DNA of 7,855 bases. Origin: Pseudomonadota bacterium (GTDB taxonomy: Bacteria; Desulfobacterota; Syntrophobacteria; Syntrophobacterales; Syntrophobacteraceae). The stretch spans positions 1-7,855 of the forward strand of contig JAEZXS010000121.1 in the NCBI GenBank assembly GCA_023442755.1, read 5' to 3'. The position numbers were made by a program, and so were the translations under genes. Below the pieces are notes generated by a model that made no database searches, was not told the DNA's origin, and was given only the letters and a program-made list of their open reading frames with translations. Below are positions 1 through 6,092 of this stretch, in pieces. Every line of letters begins with the position of its first letter. The stretch's first letter is position 1.

Positions 1-214
1 GCACAAAGCCCGCCGGGTAGTCGCGGTACAGCTCGAAATAGCCGCGCCCCAGCCGGGAAGGTTTATCAATGAAAAACCGGCCTCCAAGCTCGACACTGCC
101 TCCCAACTTGTAGTTTCCGAACTCAACCTGAGCTGGAACATCTGATACAGCCAGGGACAGAAGCAGGAGTGCGAAGAGAAAAAACGCCGATACTTTTCGA
201 TGCAAGCTCTTCAT
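1..214 (-). CDS. MtrB/PioB-family outer-membrane beta-barrel protein, N-terminal part (cut by window edge)
   Basis: This is the first 71 codons of a gene that runs off the left edge. The ATG at 214-212 lies 9 bp after the stop of the decaheme cytochrome gene and is preceded by a purine-rich AGGGGCAG. Residues 1-29 form a signal peptide: basic start (MKSLHRK), hydrophobic core (FFLFALLLLSLAV) and a cleavage site near VPAQ. The mature start reads YKLGGSVELGGRFF, followed by FELYRDYPAGFV. The pattern of a G-x-V-E-L-G-G-R strand followed by an E-(L)-Y-R-D-x-x-x-G-F turn is characteristic of the MtrB/PioB decaheme-associated barrel. Family members have about 26 strands and sheathe the partner cytochrome, carrying electrons across the outer membrane. 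Location directly downstream of a decaheme gene supports this. The rest of the barrel is not visible, so an intact gene is assumed, not shown. Confidence 0.82.
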   Translation of the reverse strand, partial: MKSLHRKVSAFFLFALLLLSLAVSDVPAQVEFGNYKLGGSVELGGRFFIDKPSRLGRGYFELYRDYPAGFV

Positions 215-223
215 GTCTGCCCC

Positions 224-1147
224 CTATCGGAAGAAAAGAGATCCGCGGGCCGGGTTGTTCGACCCATGGATATTCACGTGGCAATCAGTACACGTCCTGC
301 CGATAGCGTGCGAAAGACGCTGGTTGTCGACTCTGAGGCTGTGGAAATTCACATGGCAGGACCGACAAAGCCTGATCTCAGGGGTCTTCACCAGTCTAGG
401 GTAGGCGCTCCCGTGGACTTGATGGCAGTTGGCGCAGTTTTCCGTAACCGGAGGATGCTGGAAGATTACCGGACCTCGGTACTCGGCATGGCAGGTGAAG
501 CAAAGCTCATTTGTCGAGTTCGCCTTAATGAGTTTGTCCGAAAAGGTTCCGTGCGGGTTGTGGCAACTGTTGCAACTCATCTTGCCTTCACGCAGGGGGT
601 GATGCGAAAAACGCATCTGCTCGCCAACCTGCTGTTTGTGGCATGTATTGCACGTGTCCATAATCGTGGCGCCTGCAAGCAGGTAGCGCGTTGCGTTCTC
701 CGGCCCCTTGGTATGAACCATGTGGCAATCGGTACAGCCCACGTCCCGGATTTCATGCGTGCTGTTCTGCCAGAAAAGGCGCTGCTTCTTCTCATGGCAC
801 TGCAGGCAGGCATCGTTGCGGGTGGAAACCGGGGTGGGACTTCCCTTCTTGAACCGAATCATGTTTCCGAATTCCTTGCCGTCGGAATCGGCGTGATCTT
901 TTCCCGGCCCATGACAGGATTCGCACACCAGCTCCTCGGGGGAATTTCTCGGATGCTTGATGAAGAGAGTCCCCATGGCCGTCTTTTCCAGCCGTTTGAC
1001 AACCTCTTCATGACAGCACTGACAGACGGAGATGCCTACGCACTGTTCCTTTGGCGGGCTTTTGGCCGGAGCACCTACGTATGGGATAAAAAGGAAACTA
1101 ACCAACGAAATAAACAGGACAATTCCGGATACAAGGATTCTGCGCAT
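224..1147 (-). CDS. Periplasmic decaheme c-type cytochrome, MtrA/DmsE/PioA type
   Basis: The 307-residue product has exactly ten CxxCH heme-binding motifs: CQCCH (about residue 42), CESCH, CLQCH, CTDCH, CNTCH, CNSCH, CFTCH, CANCH, CRSCH and CTDCH (about residue 286). This number, the length near 300 and the ending IHGSNNP...FFR fit the MtrA/DmsE/PioA family of periplasmic decaheme cytochromes. Residues 1-26 form a Sec signal peptide (MRRI, hydrophobic core LVSGIVLFISLVSFLFI, cleavage near VGA or APA), so the protein is exported for heme attachment. I chose ATG at 1147 because GGGGAG (1157-1152) precedes it. An in-frame GTG at 1159 would add four residues (MGSR) but has no Shine-Dalgarno. The gene is followed after 9 bp by a barrel gene, the usual cytochrome-porin pairing for electron exchange with extracellular minerals, electrodes or partners. 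Direction of electron flow (reduction or oxidation) cannot be read from sequence. No outer-surface MtrC-like cytochrome is visible in the window. Confidence 0.93.
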   Translation of the reverse strand: MRRILVSGIVLFISLVSFLFIPYVGAPAKSPPKEQCVGISVCQCCHEEVVKRLEKTAMGTLFIKHPRNSPEELVCESCHGPGKDHADSDGKEFGNMIRFKKGSPTPVSTRNDACLQCHEKKQRLFWQNSTHEIRDVGCTDCHMVHTKGPENATRYLLAGATIMDTCNTCHKQQVGEQMRFSHHPLREGKMSCNSCHNPHGTFSDKLIKANSTNELCFTCHAEYRGPVIFQHPPVTENCANCHQVHGSAYPRLVKTPEIRLCRSCHVNFHSLRVDNQRLSHAIGRTCTDCHVNIHGSNNPARGSLFFR

Positions 1148-1151
1148 GCGG

Positions 1152-1157
1152 CTCCCC
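1152..1157 (-). promoter_or_regulatory. Ribosome binding site deciding the cytochrome start
   Basis: GGGGAG lies 4 nt before the ATG at 1147. The spacing is short, but the alternative GTG at 1159 has only a T-rich and CATTCAATCC stretch before it. The ATG is therefore preferred. Confidence 0.5.
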
Positions 1158-1226
1158 ACTGGATTGAATGAGGAAAAAAAAGGGACTGGTGACAGGACAA
1201 ACGACTGAAACGTGCAATATGGGGTT

Positions 1227-1255
1227 TAGATAAAAACGATATGTAAGTCCGTCAA
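1227..1255 (-). promoter_or_regulatory. Candidate sigma70-type promoter for the cytochrome-barrel operon
   Basis: Reading the minus strand, TTGACG (1255-1250) is followed after 17 bp by TATCTA (1232-1227). The -35 box is a 5/6 match and the -10 box is weak (3/6). Transcription would start near 1220, giving a leader of about 70 nt before the ATG at 1147. The surrounding 1160-1416 region is clearly more AT-rich than the genes and contains no gene of its own. This is a match by eye only. Confidence 0.4.
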
Positions 1256-1416
1256 GGATAGGCATGGCGAAAACGATTGATATAGGAATAAAAATATAGA
1301 TGGAAGATACTTATGAGGCCATTTATAGGATAATTCCGAGCAATATCTATCTATAACATGCAATATAAAAGCTTTTCGCTAAGCAGCACAATTCTTTAGT
1401 GCGAGGTCCTCCTGTT

Positions 1417-2183
1417 TCAGAAATCATAATTCAATATCCCCAGCACCGTGTGAGAATCATAGCTTTTACGTATGTCTCCTTCCCGAAACGGTTCCCGAAG
1501 ATATATCCCGTTCCGTCCTGCACCGAAATCCTCGAACAGGTAGCGAACTTTAAAGAAAGCTGCCCGGTGTATTTGTACTGCAGGAAGATCTCCATCCTTG
1601 CAAGCTCGCCCGTCGCCGCTGGAACCGAACGCCACTCGGAATTGGCGAGGGAAAAACTCCCCGGGGAAACCAGCCGGAGCCTTTCCGGAATAATGTCGAA
1701 GTCCAGTTGGCCGCCCAGGCTAACGAGGCTATCCCTGGCCGTAACGACAGCGCCCTCGTTCGTGCCGTCAGCCTGGCGCGTCCTGAATTCCTCGTGGGTG
1801 TAGCCGGCCCGCAGCGCCAGACGGTTTCCGGGCACCCACCTGATCTCCGCCCCGGTCGCCCAGGTTTTCCCATCAAGCAGGTTGAAAAGCGAACGGTCGT
1901 ACTCATAGGCAGCGAAATCGCTTTCTAAAATGGGATGCAATCTTTCTTCGCGCAAATCTTCCGACTTCCGACTTCCAGCCCATCCGCTGCGCCGCAGAAC
2001 CAGCTTCGCTTCATAACGGATACTCCCAGATGATGCCGTGGATCGGGCAGATACCCGCCTCCGGCAAGCCGGAGCATCTTTGGAAACGTCCTCCGTGCCA
2101 ATTTCACTGAATGCAATTACCCGATCTGTTTCGCTTTGCGCGTATTGGATGTGGAATGACCAACTGCCAGCAGGATGAAAGAT
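1417..2183 (-). pseudogene. 5'-truncated, frameshifted outer-membrane beta-barrel remnant (probably MtrB/PioB-like)
   Basis: One minus-strand frame is open from 2183 down to 1431 and encodes alternating polar/hydrophobic strands typical of a porin: SWSFHIQYAQ, GSIRYEAKLVL, ATGAEIRWVPGNRLALRAGY, SLGGQLDFDI and EIFLQYKYTGQLSLK. Frame quality is clearest from about 1955 downward. Beyond the Lys codon at 1550-1548 this frame turns into nonsense (TCSRISVQDG...). The neighbouring frame continues as VRYLFEDFGAG... and ends at 1417 in LGILNYDF, with the terminal Phe and alternating aromatics of a barrel's last strand. A single missing A in the AAA run at 1551-1549 would rejoin the two frames as LSLKVRYLFEDF. 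There is no signal peptide: a stop lies at 2186-2184, and beyond it are the kinase leader and gene on the other strand. About 250 residues remain, against 650 or more for an MtrB-type barrel. Assignment to MtrB/PioB rests on style and on the decaheme gene next door. A generic porin fragment is the alternative. Confidence 0.6.
1958..1976. repeat. Heptanucleotide tandem repeat (CTTCCGA, about 2.7 units)
   Basis: Plus strand shows CTTCCGA, CTTCCGA, then CTTCC, a period-7 array. It lies inside the open frame of the barrel remnant, where it would encode SRKSED. A 7-bp unit is not a multiple of three, so gain or loss of one unit would change the frame. Confidence 0.7.
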
Positions 2184-2222
2184 TTATGGGCCATAGAAAA
2201 AGAGCTTCCCGAACGGACGGCC

Positions 2223-2243
2223 TCAAACCTCCAGCCTCAAGCC
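2223..2243. repeat. Degenerate heptanucleotide tandem repeat (TCAAACC/TCCAGCC/TCAAGCC)
   Basis: Three 7-bp units follow each other: TCAAACC (2223-2229), TCCAGCC (2230-2236) and TCAAGCC (2237-2243). They share T-C-x-A-x-C-C. The array lies in the short gap between the barrel remnant and the kinase gene and directly abuts the candidate kinase promoter. Its unit sequence differs from the array at 1958-1976, but the period is the same. Confidence 0.55.
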
Positions 2244-2272
2244 TTGCCTGAATCGGAAGAGAGCGGTACGAT
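2244..2272 (+). promoter_or_regulatory. Candidate sigma70-type promoter for the kinase gene
   Basis: TTGCCT (2244-2249), 17 bp, TACGAT (2267-2272): each box matches the consensus at 4 of 6 positions with ideal spacing. A start near 2279 would leave about 53 nt before the GTG at 2332. Found by eye, so modest confidence. Confidence 0.35.
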
Positions 2273-2314
2273 GTACGAAAAGAGGGAGATCGCATCCGTT
2301 TTTTTGTCGCTTCC

Positions 2315-2319
2315 AGGAG
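2315..2319 (+). promoter_or_regulatory. Ribosome binding site of the kinase gene
   Basis: AGGAG stands 12 nt before the GTG at 2332. The spacing is long, but no other in-frame ATG, GTG or TTG occurs between it and the glycine loop, and the kinase domain needs to begin at about this codon. Confidence 0.5.
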
Positions 2320-2331
2320 TTTATACATCGG

Positions 2332-3708
2332 GTGAAGAGAATTGGGAGGTACACAGTCTGCGGCCTGCTCGGCAGAGGCGGCATGGGGACGGTCTACAAG
2401 GTCCGGCTTCCGTATATCGAAAGGACTGTCGCCCTCAAGCTGTTCTCGCCGCACCCGAACCTGGTAAGCCTTATGGGATACCAGGCCGTGCGCAGCCTGT
2501 TTATTTCCGAGGCGACAAGGATTGCGTCCCTGCGCAGTCCGAATATCGCAGAAATCCTGGATTTCGACTTCGATGGAGAGCGGCCGTTCTTCACGATGGA
2601 ATATTACTATCACGACCTTGGCGCACTTATCGGCGAAGGCGCCCGGGTAGAACATCCCACCAGGATTCTCAGCCTGGATAAAACCATACACTATGCACGG
2701 CAAATACTGGAAGGCATTGCAAGGATGTCGCGCGCCGGTATCGTTCATCGGGATATCAAACCGGGCAACCTGTTGATCTCGGACGAAGACCGGATCAAGA
2801 TTTGTGACTTCGGCTTTTCGAGGCTGCGCGGCGAGAAACTGGGCAGCCTTCCCCACCTGCTCGTTGGTTCCCCGTATTATGCGGCGCCCGAGCAACAGGA
2901 AGATCCCGATAAGGTGGACCAGAGGGCCGATTTGTATTCCACGGGCGTCATCGTACACCGGCTGGTTACCGGACTACTTCCCGAAGAGGGCATCTGCAAA
3001 CCCAGCAGGCTCCACCCTGATGCCGACCCCGAGTGGGACGTGTTCCTGGAAAAAGCGCTCGACCCAGACCCGGACCATCGCTATGCGTCCGCCGAAGATA
3101 TGCTTGGCGCCCTGGAGGCACTTGCCTCCTCATGGGCGAAACGGAAAGAAAATATCTGCAGGCTGTTTACAGACCCGCGCATCGCAACCTCCAGGGCGGA
3201 AGCACAAAGGCGGTTGCGCAGCGTACCTGTCAAAACCGGCACGAAGGCTATTCCATCCTTTTTCCACTGCGATGAACTCATGCGTCCGCACCAGTATGCC
3301 GAGGCCGCACTTCAGGCGGGCCCGTCGGATGGAACCGTGTCGGACCCCGCTACGGGTCTTGTCTGGCAGAGGTCCGGATCGGAGGATCGCCTCAGCTGGC
3401 GGGAAGCGCACCAATACGTCGCTCGCCTCAATGAAATACGCTTTGGGGGCATTGCCGGGTGGAGGCTCCCGACCATTGCTGAACTTTTCTCCATTCTGCG
3501 CCCCCCTGTCCCGGGAAGCACGGACTGCATCGGCTCGGATTTCGATAAAAGACAAAAGATGCTGTGGAGTTCCGACCGGCGGACATTCGTGAGCGCATGG
3601 TTCCTGAATATGGAACTCGGCTTTGCCGGCTCTTCAGATATCAGCTGCGCCTTTTACACCAGGGCCGTTTCCGAAAGCACCGCCCCCCGCATTCCGACCC
3701 TATCTTGA
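2332..3708 (+). CDS. Hanks-type Ser/Thr protein kinase with C-terminal DUF1566 (Lcl C-terminal-like) domain
   Basis: The 458-residue protein starts at a GTG. Residues 7-265 are a full eukaryote-type kinase domain: glycine loop GRGGMG (14-19), VALK lysine K36, a plausible helix-C glutamate E60, HRDIKPGN (139-146, catalytic D141), DFG (159-161), APE (185-187), DLYSTG (200-205) and a conserved R250. All catalytic residues are present, so it should be active. A linker (about 266-330) leads to residues 332-450, which match the DUF1566/Lcl_C pattern: DGTVSDPATGLVWQ, then LSWREAHQYVARLN, WRLPTIAEL (377-385) and a WSSDRR segment. No signal peptide or membrane helix is seen, unlike the many bacterial kinases that carry an extracellular sensor after a membrane helix, so both halves should be cytosolic. 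DUF1566 domains occur on secreted or surface proteins and on kinases. Its ligand is not known to me. It is divergent from the barrel remnant, and no phosphatase or obvious substrate gene lies beside it. Confidence 0.92.
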   Translation: MKRIGRYTVCGLLGRGGMGTVYKVRLPYIERTVALKLFSPHPNLVSLMGYQAVRSLFISEATRIASLRSPNIAEILDFDFDGERPFFTMEYYYHDLGALIGEGARVEHPTRILSLDKTIHYARQILEGIARMSRAGIVHRDIKPGNLLISDEDRIKICDFGFSRLRGEKLGSLPHLLVGSPYYAAPEQQEDPDKVDQRADLYSTGVIVHRLVTGLLPEEGICKPSRLHPDADPEWDVFLEKALDPDPDHRYASAEDMLGALEALASSWAKRKENICRLFTDPRIATSRAEAQRRLRSVPVKTGTKAIPSFFHCDELMRPHQYAEAALQAGPSDGTVSDPATGLVWQRSGSEDRLSWREAHQYVARLNEIRFGGIAGWRLPTIAELFSILRPPVPGSTDCIGSDFDKRQKMLWSSDRRTFVSAWFLNMELGFAGSSDISCAFYTRAVSESTAPRIPTLS

Positions 3709-3751
3709 ATCTCTGTCTGCCGGCTTCGATGCGGCGTCATTCATCTCCACA

Positions 3752-3779
3752 TTGCAACCCACCGGGCAGTACTTACCAT
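3752..3779 (+). promoter_or_regulatory. Candidate promoter for the small CxxC protein
   Basis: TTGCAA (3752-3757), 16 bp, TACCAT (3774-3779), each with 4 of 6 consensus bases. It lies in the 141-bp gap after the kinase gene, in which I see no clear terminator. Read-through from the kinase is therefore equally possible. Confidence 0.3.
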
Positions 3780-3836
3780 TCCCAATAAGAAGGCCATTAT
3801 CCTTTAGGACTTATTAGTGCAGGATGCATCTGAGAT

Positions 3837-3844
3837 AGGAGAGG
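3837..3844 (+). promoter_or_regulatory. Ribosome binding site deciding the small CxxC protein start
   Basis: AGGAGAGG ends 5 nt before the ATG at 3850. It argues for that start over an in-frame GTG at 3817 that would add 11 residues. Confidence 0.65.
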
Positions 3845-3849
3845 CGCAA

Positions 3850-4035
3850 ATGGAAGAAACGAGGATAGATTGCAAAGAATGCGCAAGCATGCCCGCCGAG
3901 TTGCAGGCGTATGCCGAAAAAACATGCCGTTTATGCGGCACTCTGCATTGCGATGAATGTTTGAACGAAGCGGGATACTGTACGCCGTGCAGCGAAACTC
4001 TGGGCTTCAGCAAAGAAGAAGCAATAGCCGTATAG
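3850..4035 (+). CDS. Small protein with four CxxC pairs, putative zinc-binding
   Basis: The product has 61 residues starting at the ATG with a strong Shine-Dalgarno. Eight cysteines form four CxxC pairs: C8-C11, C26-C29, C34-C37 and C44-C47, with a histidine (H33) beside the third. The first pair is followed by a helical stretch (MPAELQAYAEK). The other three lie close together in CRLCG, HCDEC and YCTPC. The spacing is that of a treble-clef or double zinc-ribbon fold binding one or two Zn ions, with an acidic tail. I do not recognise a named family. There is no signal peptide, so it should be cytosolic. Low-potential Fe-S or rubredoxin-like iron binding is a less likely alternative. It is downstream of the kinase with its own possible promoter, and convergent with another cysteine-rich gene across the hairpin at 4056-4081. 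Confidence 0.75.
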   Translation: MEETRIDCKECASMPAELQAYAEKTCRLCGTLHCDECLNEAGYCTPCSETLGFSKEEAIAV

Positions 4036-4055
4036 TGAACCGGGAAGGGAACTGG

Positions 4056-4081
4056 AAGGGCACGGAGAGGTCCGTGCCCTT
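4056..4081. terminator. Hairpin terminator between convergent genes
   Basis: AAGGGCACGGA (4056-4066), loop GAGG, TCCGTGCCCTT (4071-4081) form a perfect 11-bp GC-rich stem with a four-base loop. It lies 20 bp after the stop of the plus-strand CxxC gene and 21 bp beyond the stop of the minus-strand DUF6485-like gene. The T run after the stem is short on the plus strand (TTT then G) and also short on the minus strand, so it may serve both directions without being a textbook site. Confidence 0.7.
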
Positions 4082-4102
4082 TGCGCGAATCTGCCGGGCA
4101 GA

Positions 4103-4306
4103 TCAGATTTTTTTGGCCGCAACCAGGCGGGCAAAGTGCTCGAAGGACCTGTCGTACGTCCGCTCGGCTTCTTTCGAAAAGCAACAACCGGGCAACTGCC
4201 TGCTCTTGAGATGATATTGGATGCATTCACAGCAGATACCCTGCCTCGGGCATCCGCCGTAACTGCAAGTGCACTTCTCGAGATTTTTTTCTTTCCTGCA
4301 TTCCAT
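4103..4306 (-). CDS. DUF6485-like small cysteine-rich protein
   Basis: This 67-residue protein contains nine cysteines: C3, C12, C14, C19, C25, C26, C28, C41 and C42. The order NLEKCTCSYGGCPRQGICCECIQYH followed by LPGCCF is the signature I associate with DUF6485, a small cysteine-rich family common in anaerobes and of unknown function. Metal binding is the natural inference. The ATG at 4306 overlaps the stop of the upstream membrane-protein gene (TGATG), so translation is probably coupled. A longer frame extends upstream but only overlaps that gene in another frame. The C-terminal part (residues 44-67, AERTYDRSFEHFARLVAAKK) is a basic amphipathic helix. No signal peptide is present. Confidence 0.8.
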   Translation of the reverse strand: MECRKEKNLEKCTCSYGGCPRQGICCECIQYHLKSRQLPGCCFSKEAERTYDRSFEHFARLVAAKKI

Positions 4307-4512
4307 CAGTGCGCCGCCTCGACGTGAGCCTCTACGGCTTTTTCCCTGGTCGAACCGCCTTTCACGAGGACCGTCACCAGCAGAATAAACAGGATTACTT
4401 CCCAAACGATGACGCCGGTCCAGCTTTCAGTAAACCCATAGGTGATTCCGCCGCCCAGGATCGCGGGAACGCCGGAGAGTATGATCATTCCAAAACGCCA
4501 TGCCCAGTCCAT
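4306..4512 (-). CDS. Small two-helix membrane protein of unknown function
   Basis: The 68-residue product has two predicted membrane helices, about residues 7-27 (FGMIILSGVPAILGGGITYGF) and 31-50 (WTGVIVWEVILFILLVTVLV), joined by a very short turn. A charged C-terminal tail (STREKAVEAHVEA) follows. The ATG at 4512 has GGGAG 8 nt upstream. Its TGA shares an A with the ATG of the DUF6485-like gene, so the two form a coupled unit. It follows the response-regulator gene on the same strand after 113 bp, with no clear terminator between, so it could be the end of that operon or have its own promoter. I do not recognise a family. A hairpin-like helical membrane anchor is all that can be said. Confidence 0.7.
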   Translation of the reverse strand: MDWAWRFGMIILSGVPAILGGGITYGFTESWTGVIVWEVILFILLVTVLVKGGSTREKAVEAHVEAAH

Positions 4513-4625
4513 TATGCTTTCTCCCTTTATCGAAAGTGTTTATGGAAGATTTTCACCGTGTGCTGGAAATTCCTAACACAAGCCCGTCACGCTTTCAACT
4601 TTTTTGCACCATTTTTCCCAAACAG

Positions 4626-6005
4626 CTATTCGTTCTCTTCTGCGCCCGATCGTTTTCCGGCGCACTCTATTCCATATTTCTTTATCTTGTAATGAATCGC
4701 CCTTCGACTGATTCCGAGAAGCTGAGCTGCGTCCTTCTGGACGTAGCCGGCCTGCTGGAGAGCGCGCAGGATCGCATTCCTCTCGCTTTCTTCAAGGGAC
4801 AGCGAATCGCTTGCGGCTGCAACTGCGGCCTTGAGCGGGGCCACTGGAAGGCCGGACAAATGCAGGTCGCTTTGTCGCAGGATGCCGTCCCTGCACAGAA
4901 CGACTCCCGCCTCCAGTGCATTTTTCAGTTCCCTGACGTTACCGGGCCAGGGGTATTCGCACAACCACTTGAGCGTCTCGGCGGGCAGCTTGACGAGCGG
5001 AAGATTCTGATTCTTGCAGAAGGTCTCGATAAACTGCTGGACAAGGATTGGGATATCTTCCTTTCTTTCCCGGAGAGGAGGAATATTCAAGGTCACCACG
5101 CGCAGCCGGTAATAGAGGTCTTCTCGAAAACTGCCGGCCTCCACTTCCTCGCGAAGGTCTATATTGGTTGCCGAGATGATCCGGCAGTTTACGGGTATTT
5201 CTCTCAAGTCGCCGATTCTTCGGATTTTTCTGTCCTCGAGAAATCGCAGCATTCGAACCTGCATCTCCTGGGAGATGTTTCCGATTTCATCCAGGAAAAG
5301 CGTTCCCTTGTCCGCGGCCTCGATGAGTCCTTTCTTGTCCTTGATGGCATGGGTGAAGGCTCCGCGTACATGCCCGAAAAGCTCGCTTTCGAGCAGCCCG
5401 CTGGGAGTGGAGCCGCAATCGACAACCATAAAGGGCTGCTCCCTCCTCGGCCCGCGCTGGTGCAGCAATCGCGCAACCCTCTCCTTTCCGACCCCGCTTT
5501 CGCCCAGGATAAGGACGTTCACATCGCTTCTGGCAATGCGGTCGATAAGGTCGAAAAGCTCGCGCATCGCCGCGCTCTTTCCTCCCCAGAGCGATTCGGT
5601 GATTGGCGGAAGGGCATCCAATGCCGGGCGCTGCACGCTTTTCTTGAGGACTTCCTGGACCTTAGAGATGAGTTCACGGCCGTTGAAAGGCTTTGTCAGG
5701 TAGTCGGCCGCACCGGCCTTCAGCGCCTTGACCGCATCCGGGATGGTTCCATAGGCTGTGAGGAAGATGACCGGCAGGCCCGGACGCACCGACTGAGAAG
5801 CGGCAAAGAGGTCCATGCCGCCCATACCCGGCATTTTGACATCGCTTATCATCAGATCGACCTGCCGGTTCTTGAGCAACTCCAGGGCTTCCTCACCGCC
5901 GGCAGCGGTGAGCACCTGGTAGTCTATCGAGGCAAGCCTCGCCTCCAGCACCGCCAGGATGTTCTGGTCATCATCGACAACAAGTATGGTGGGTTTCGCA
6001 GCCAA
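4626..6005 (-). CDS. NtrC-family sigma54-dependent response regulator (GlrR/QseF-like)
   Basis: The product has 459 residues in three domains. Residues 5-120 form a receiver domain with acidic pocket D11-D12, phospho-acceptor D55, T83 and K105. Residues 140-375 form the AAA+ domain: Walker A GESGVGKE (168-175), the sigma54-contact loop GAFTHA (215-220), Walker B GTLFLDEIG with D239-E240, and PWPGNVREL of the sensor II region. The C-terminal 50 residues hold a Fis-type helix-turn-helix (AILRALQQAGYVQKDAAQLLGISRRAIHYKIKKYGI). It should oligomerise when phosphorylated and open sigma54-RNA polymerase promoters. The loop has His where most relatives have Gly. The start is a TTG at 6005-6003, supported by GGAG 7 nt upstream and by the receiver beginning at once. 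It is the last gene of the kinase-lipoprotein-regulator operon, 87 bp after the lipoprotein stop, so the partner kinase is almost certainly the one upstream. Confidence 0.95.
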   Translation of the reverse strand: MAAKPTILVVDDDQNILAVLEARLASIDYQVLTAAGGEEALELLKNRQVDLMISDVKMPGMGGMDLFAASQSVRPGLPVIFLTAYGTIPDAVKALKAGAADYLTKPFNGRELISKVQEVLKKSVQRPALDALPPITESLWGGKSAAMRELFDLIDRIARSDVNVLILGESGVGKERVARLLHQRGPRREQPFMVVDCGSTPSGLLESELFGHVRGAFTHAIKDKKGLIEAADKGTLFLDEIGNISQEMQVRMLRFLEDRKIRRIGDLREIPVNCRIISATNIDLREEVEAGSFREDLYYRLRVVTLNIPPLRERKEDIPILVQQFIETFCKNQNLPLVKLPAETLKWLCEYPWPGNVRELKNALEAGVVLCRDGILRQSDLHLSGLPVAPLKAAVAAASDSLSLEESERNAILRALQQAGYVQKDAAQLLGISRRAIHYKIKKYGIECAGKRSGAEENE

Positions 6006-6012
6006 ATTGACA

Positions 6013-6016
6013 CTCC
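6013..6016 (-). promoter_or_regulatory. Ribosome binding site supporting the TTG start of the response regulator
   Basis: GGAG lies 7 nt before the TTG at 6005. No ATG or GTG start exists between it and the first strand of the receiver domain, so the rare start is accepted. Confidence 0.6.
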
Positions 6017-6092
6017 ACGATCAGGCATCGGTTCAGTAGCGACACGCACGACTCCGCTGACCGCATGGGGGCATAGCGCAGGTGCTCTTACC

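Noticed and set aside
200..1171. A 323-codon plus-strand frame
   Set aside because: Antisense to the decaheme cytochrome with its ten CxxCH motifs. The translated product shows no domain.
1367..1376. AAAAGCTTTT palindrome
   Set aside because: A 10-bp palindrome in AT-rich DNA with no second copy. It forms no useful terminator stem because it has no loop or following T run.
2080..2100. TGGCACG on the minus strand, resembling the -24 element of a sigma54 promoter
   Set aside because: No TTGC at the required spacing, and it lies inside the barrel remnant with no gene start downstream.
2104..2958. A 284-codon minus-strand frame
   Set aside because: Antisense to the kinase domain, without recognisable features. 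The kinase motifs on the other strand are complete.
2804..3592. A 262-codon plus-strand frame within the kinase gene
   Set aside because: Shifted frame of the kinase gene. It is arginine- and proline-rich with no domain.
4589..4610. TGGTGC...TTGA upstream of the two-helix protein, examined as a sigma54 promoter
   Set aside because: The gap between the two elements is two bases too long and the -12 GC is absent.
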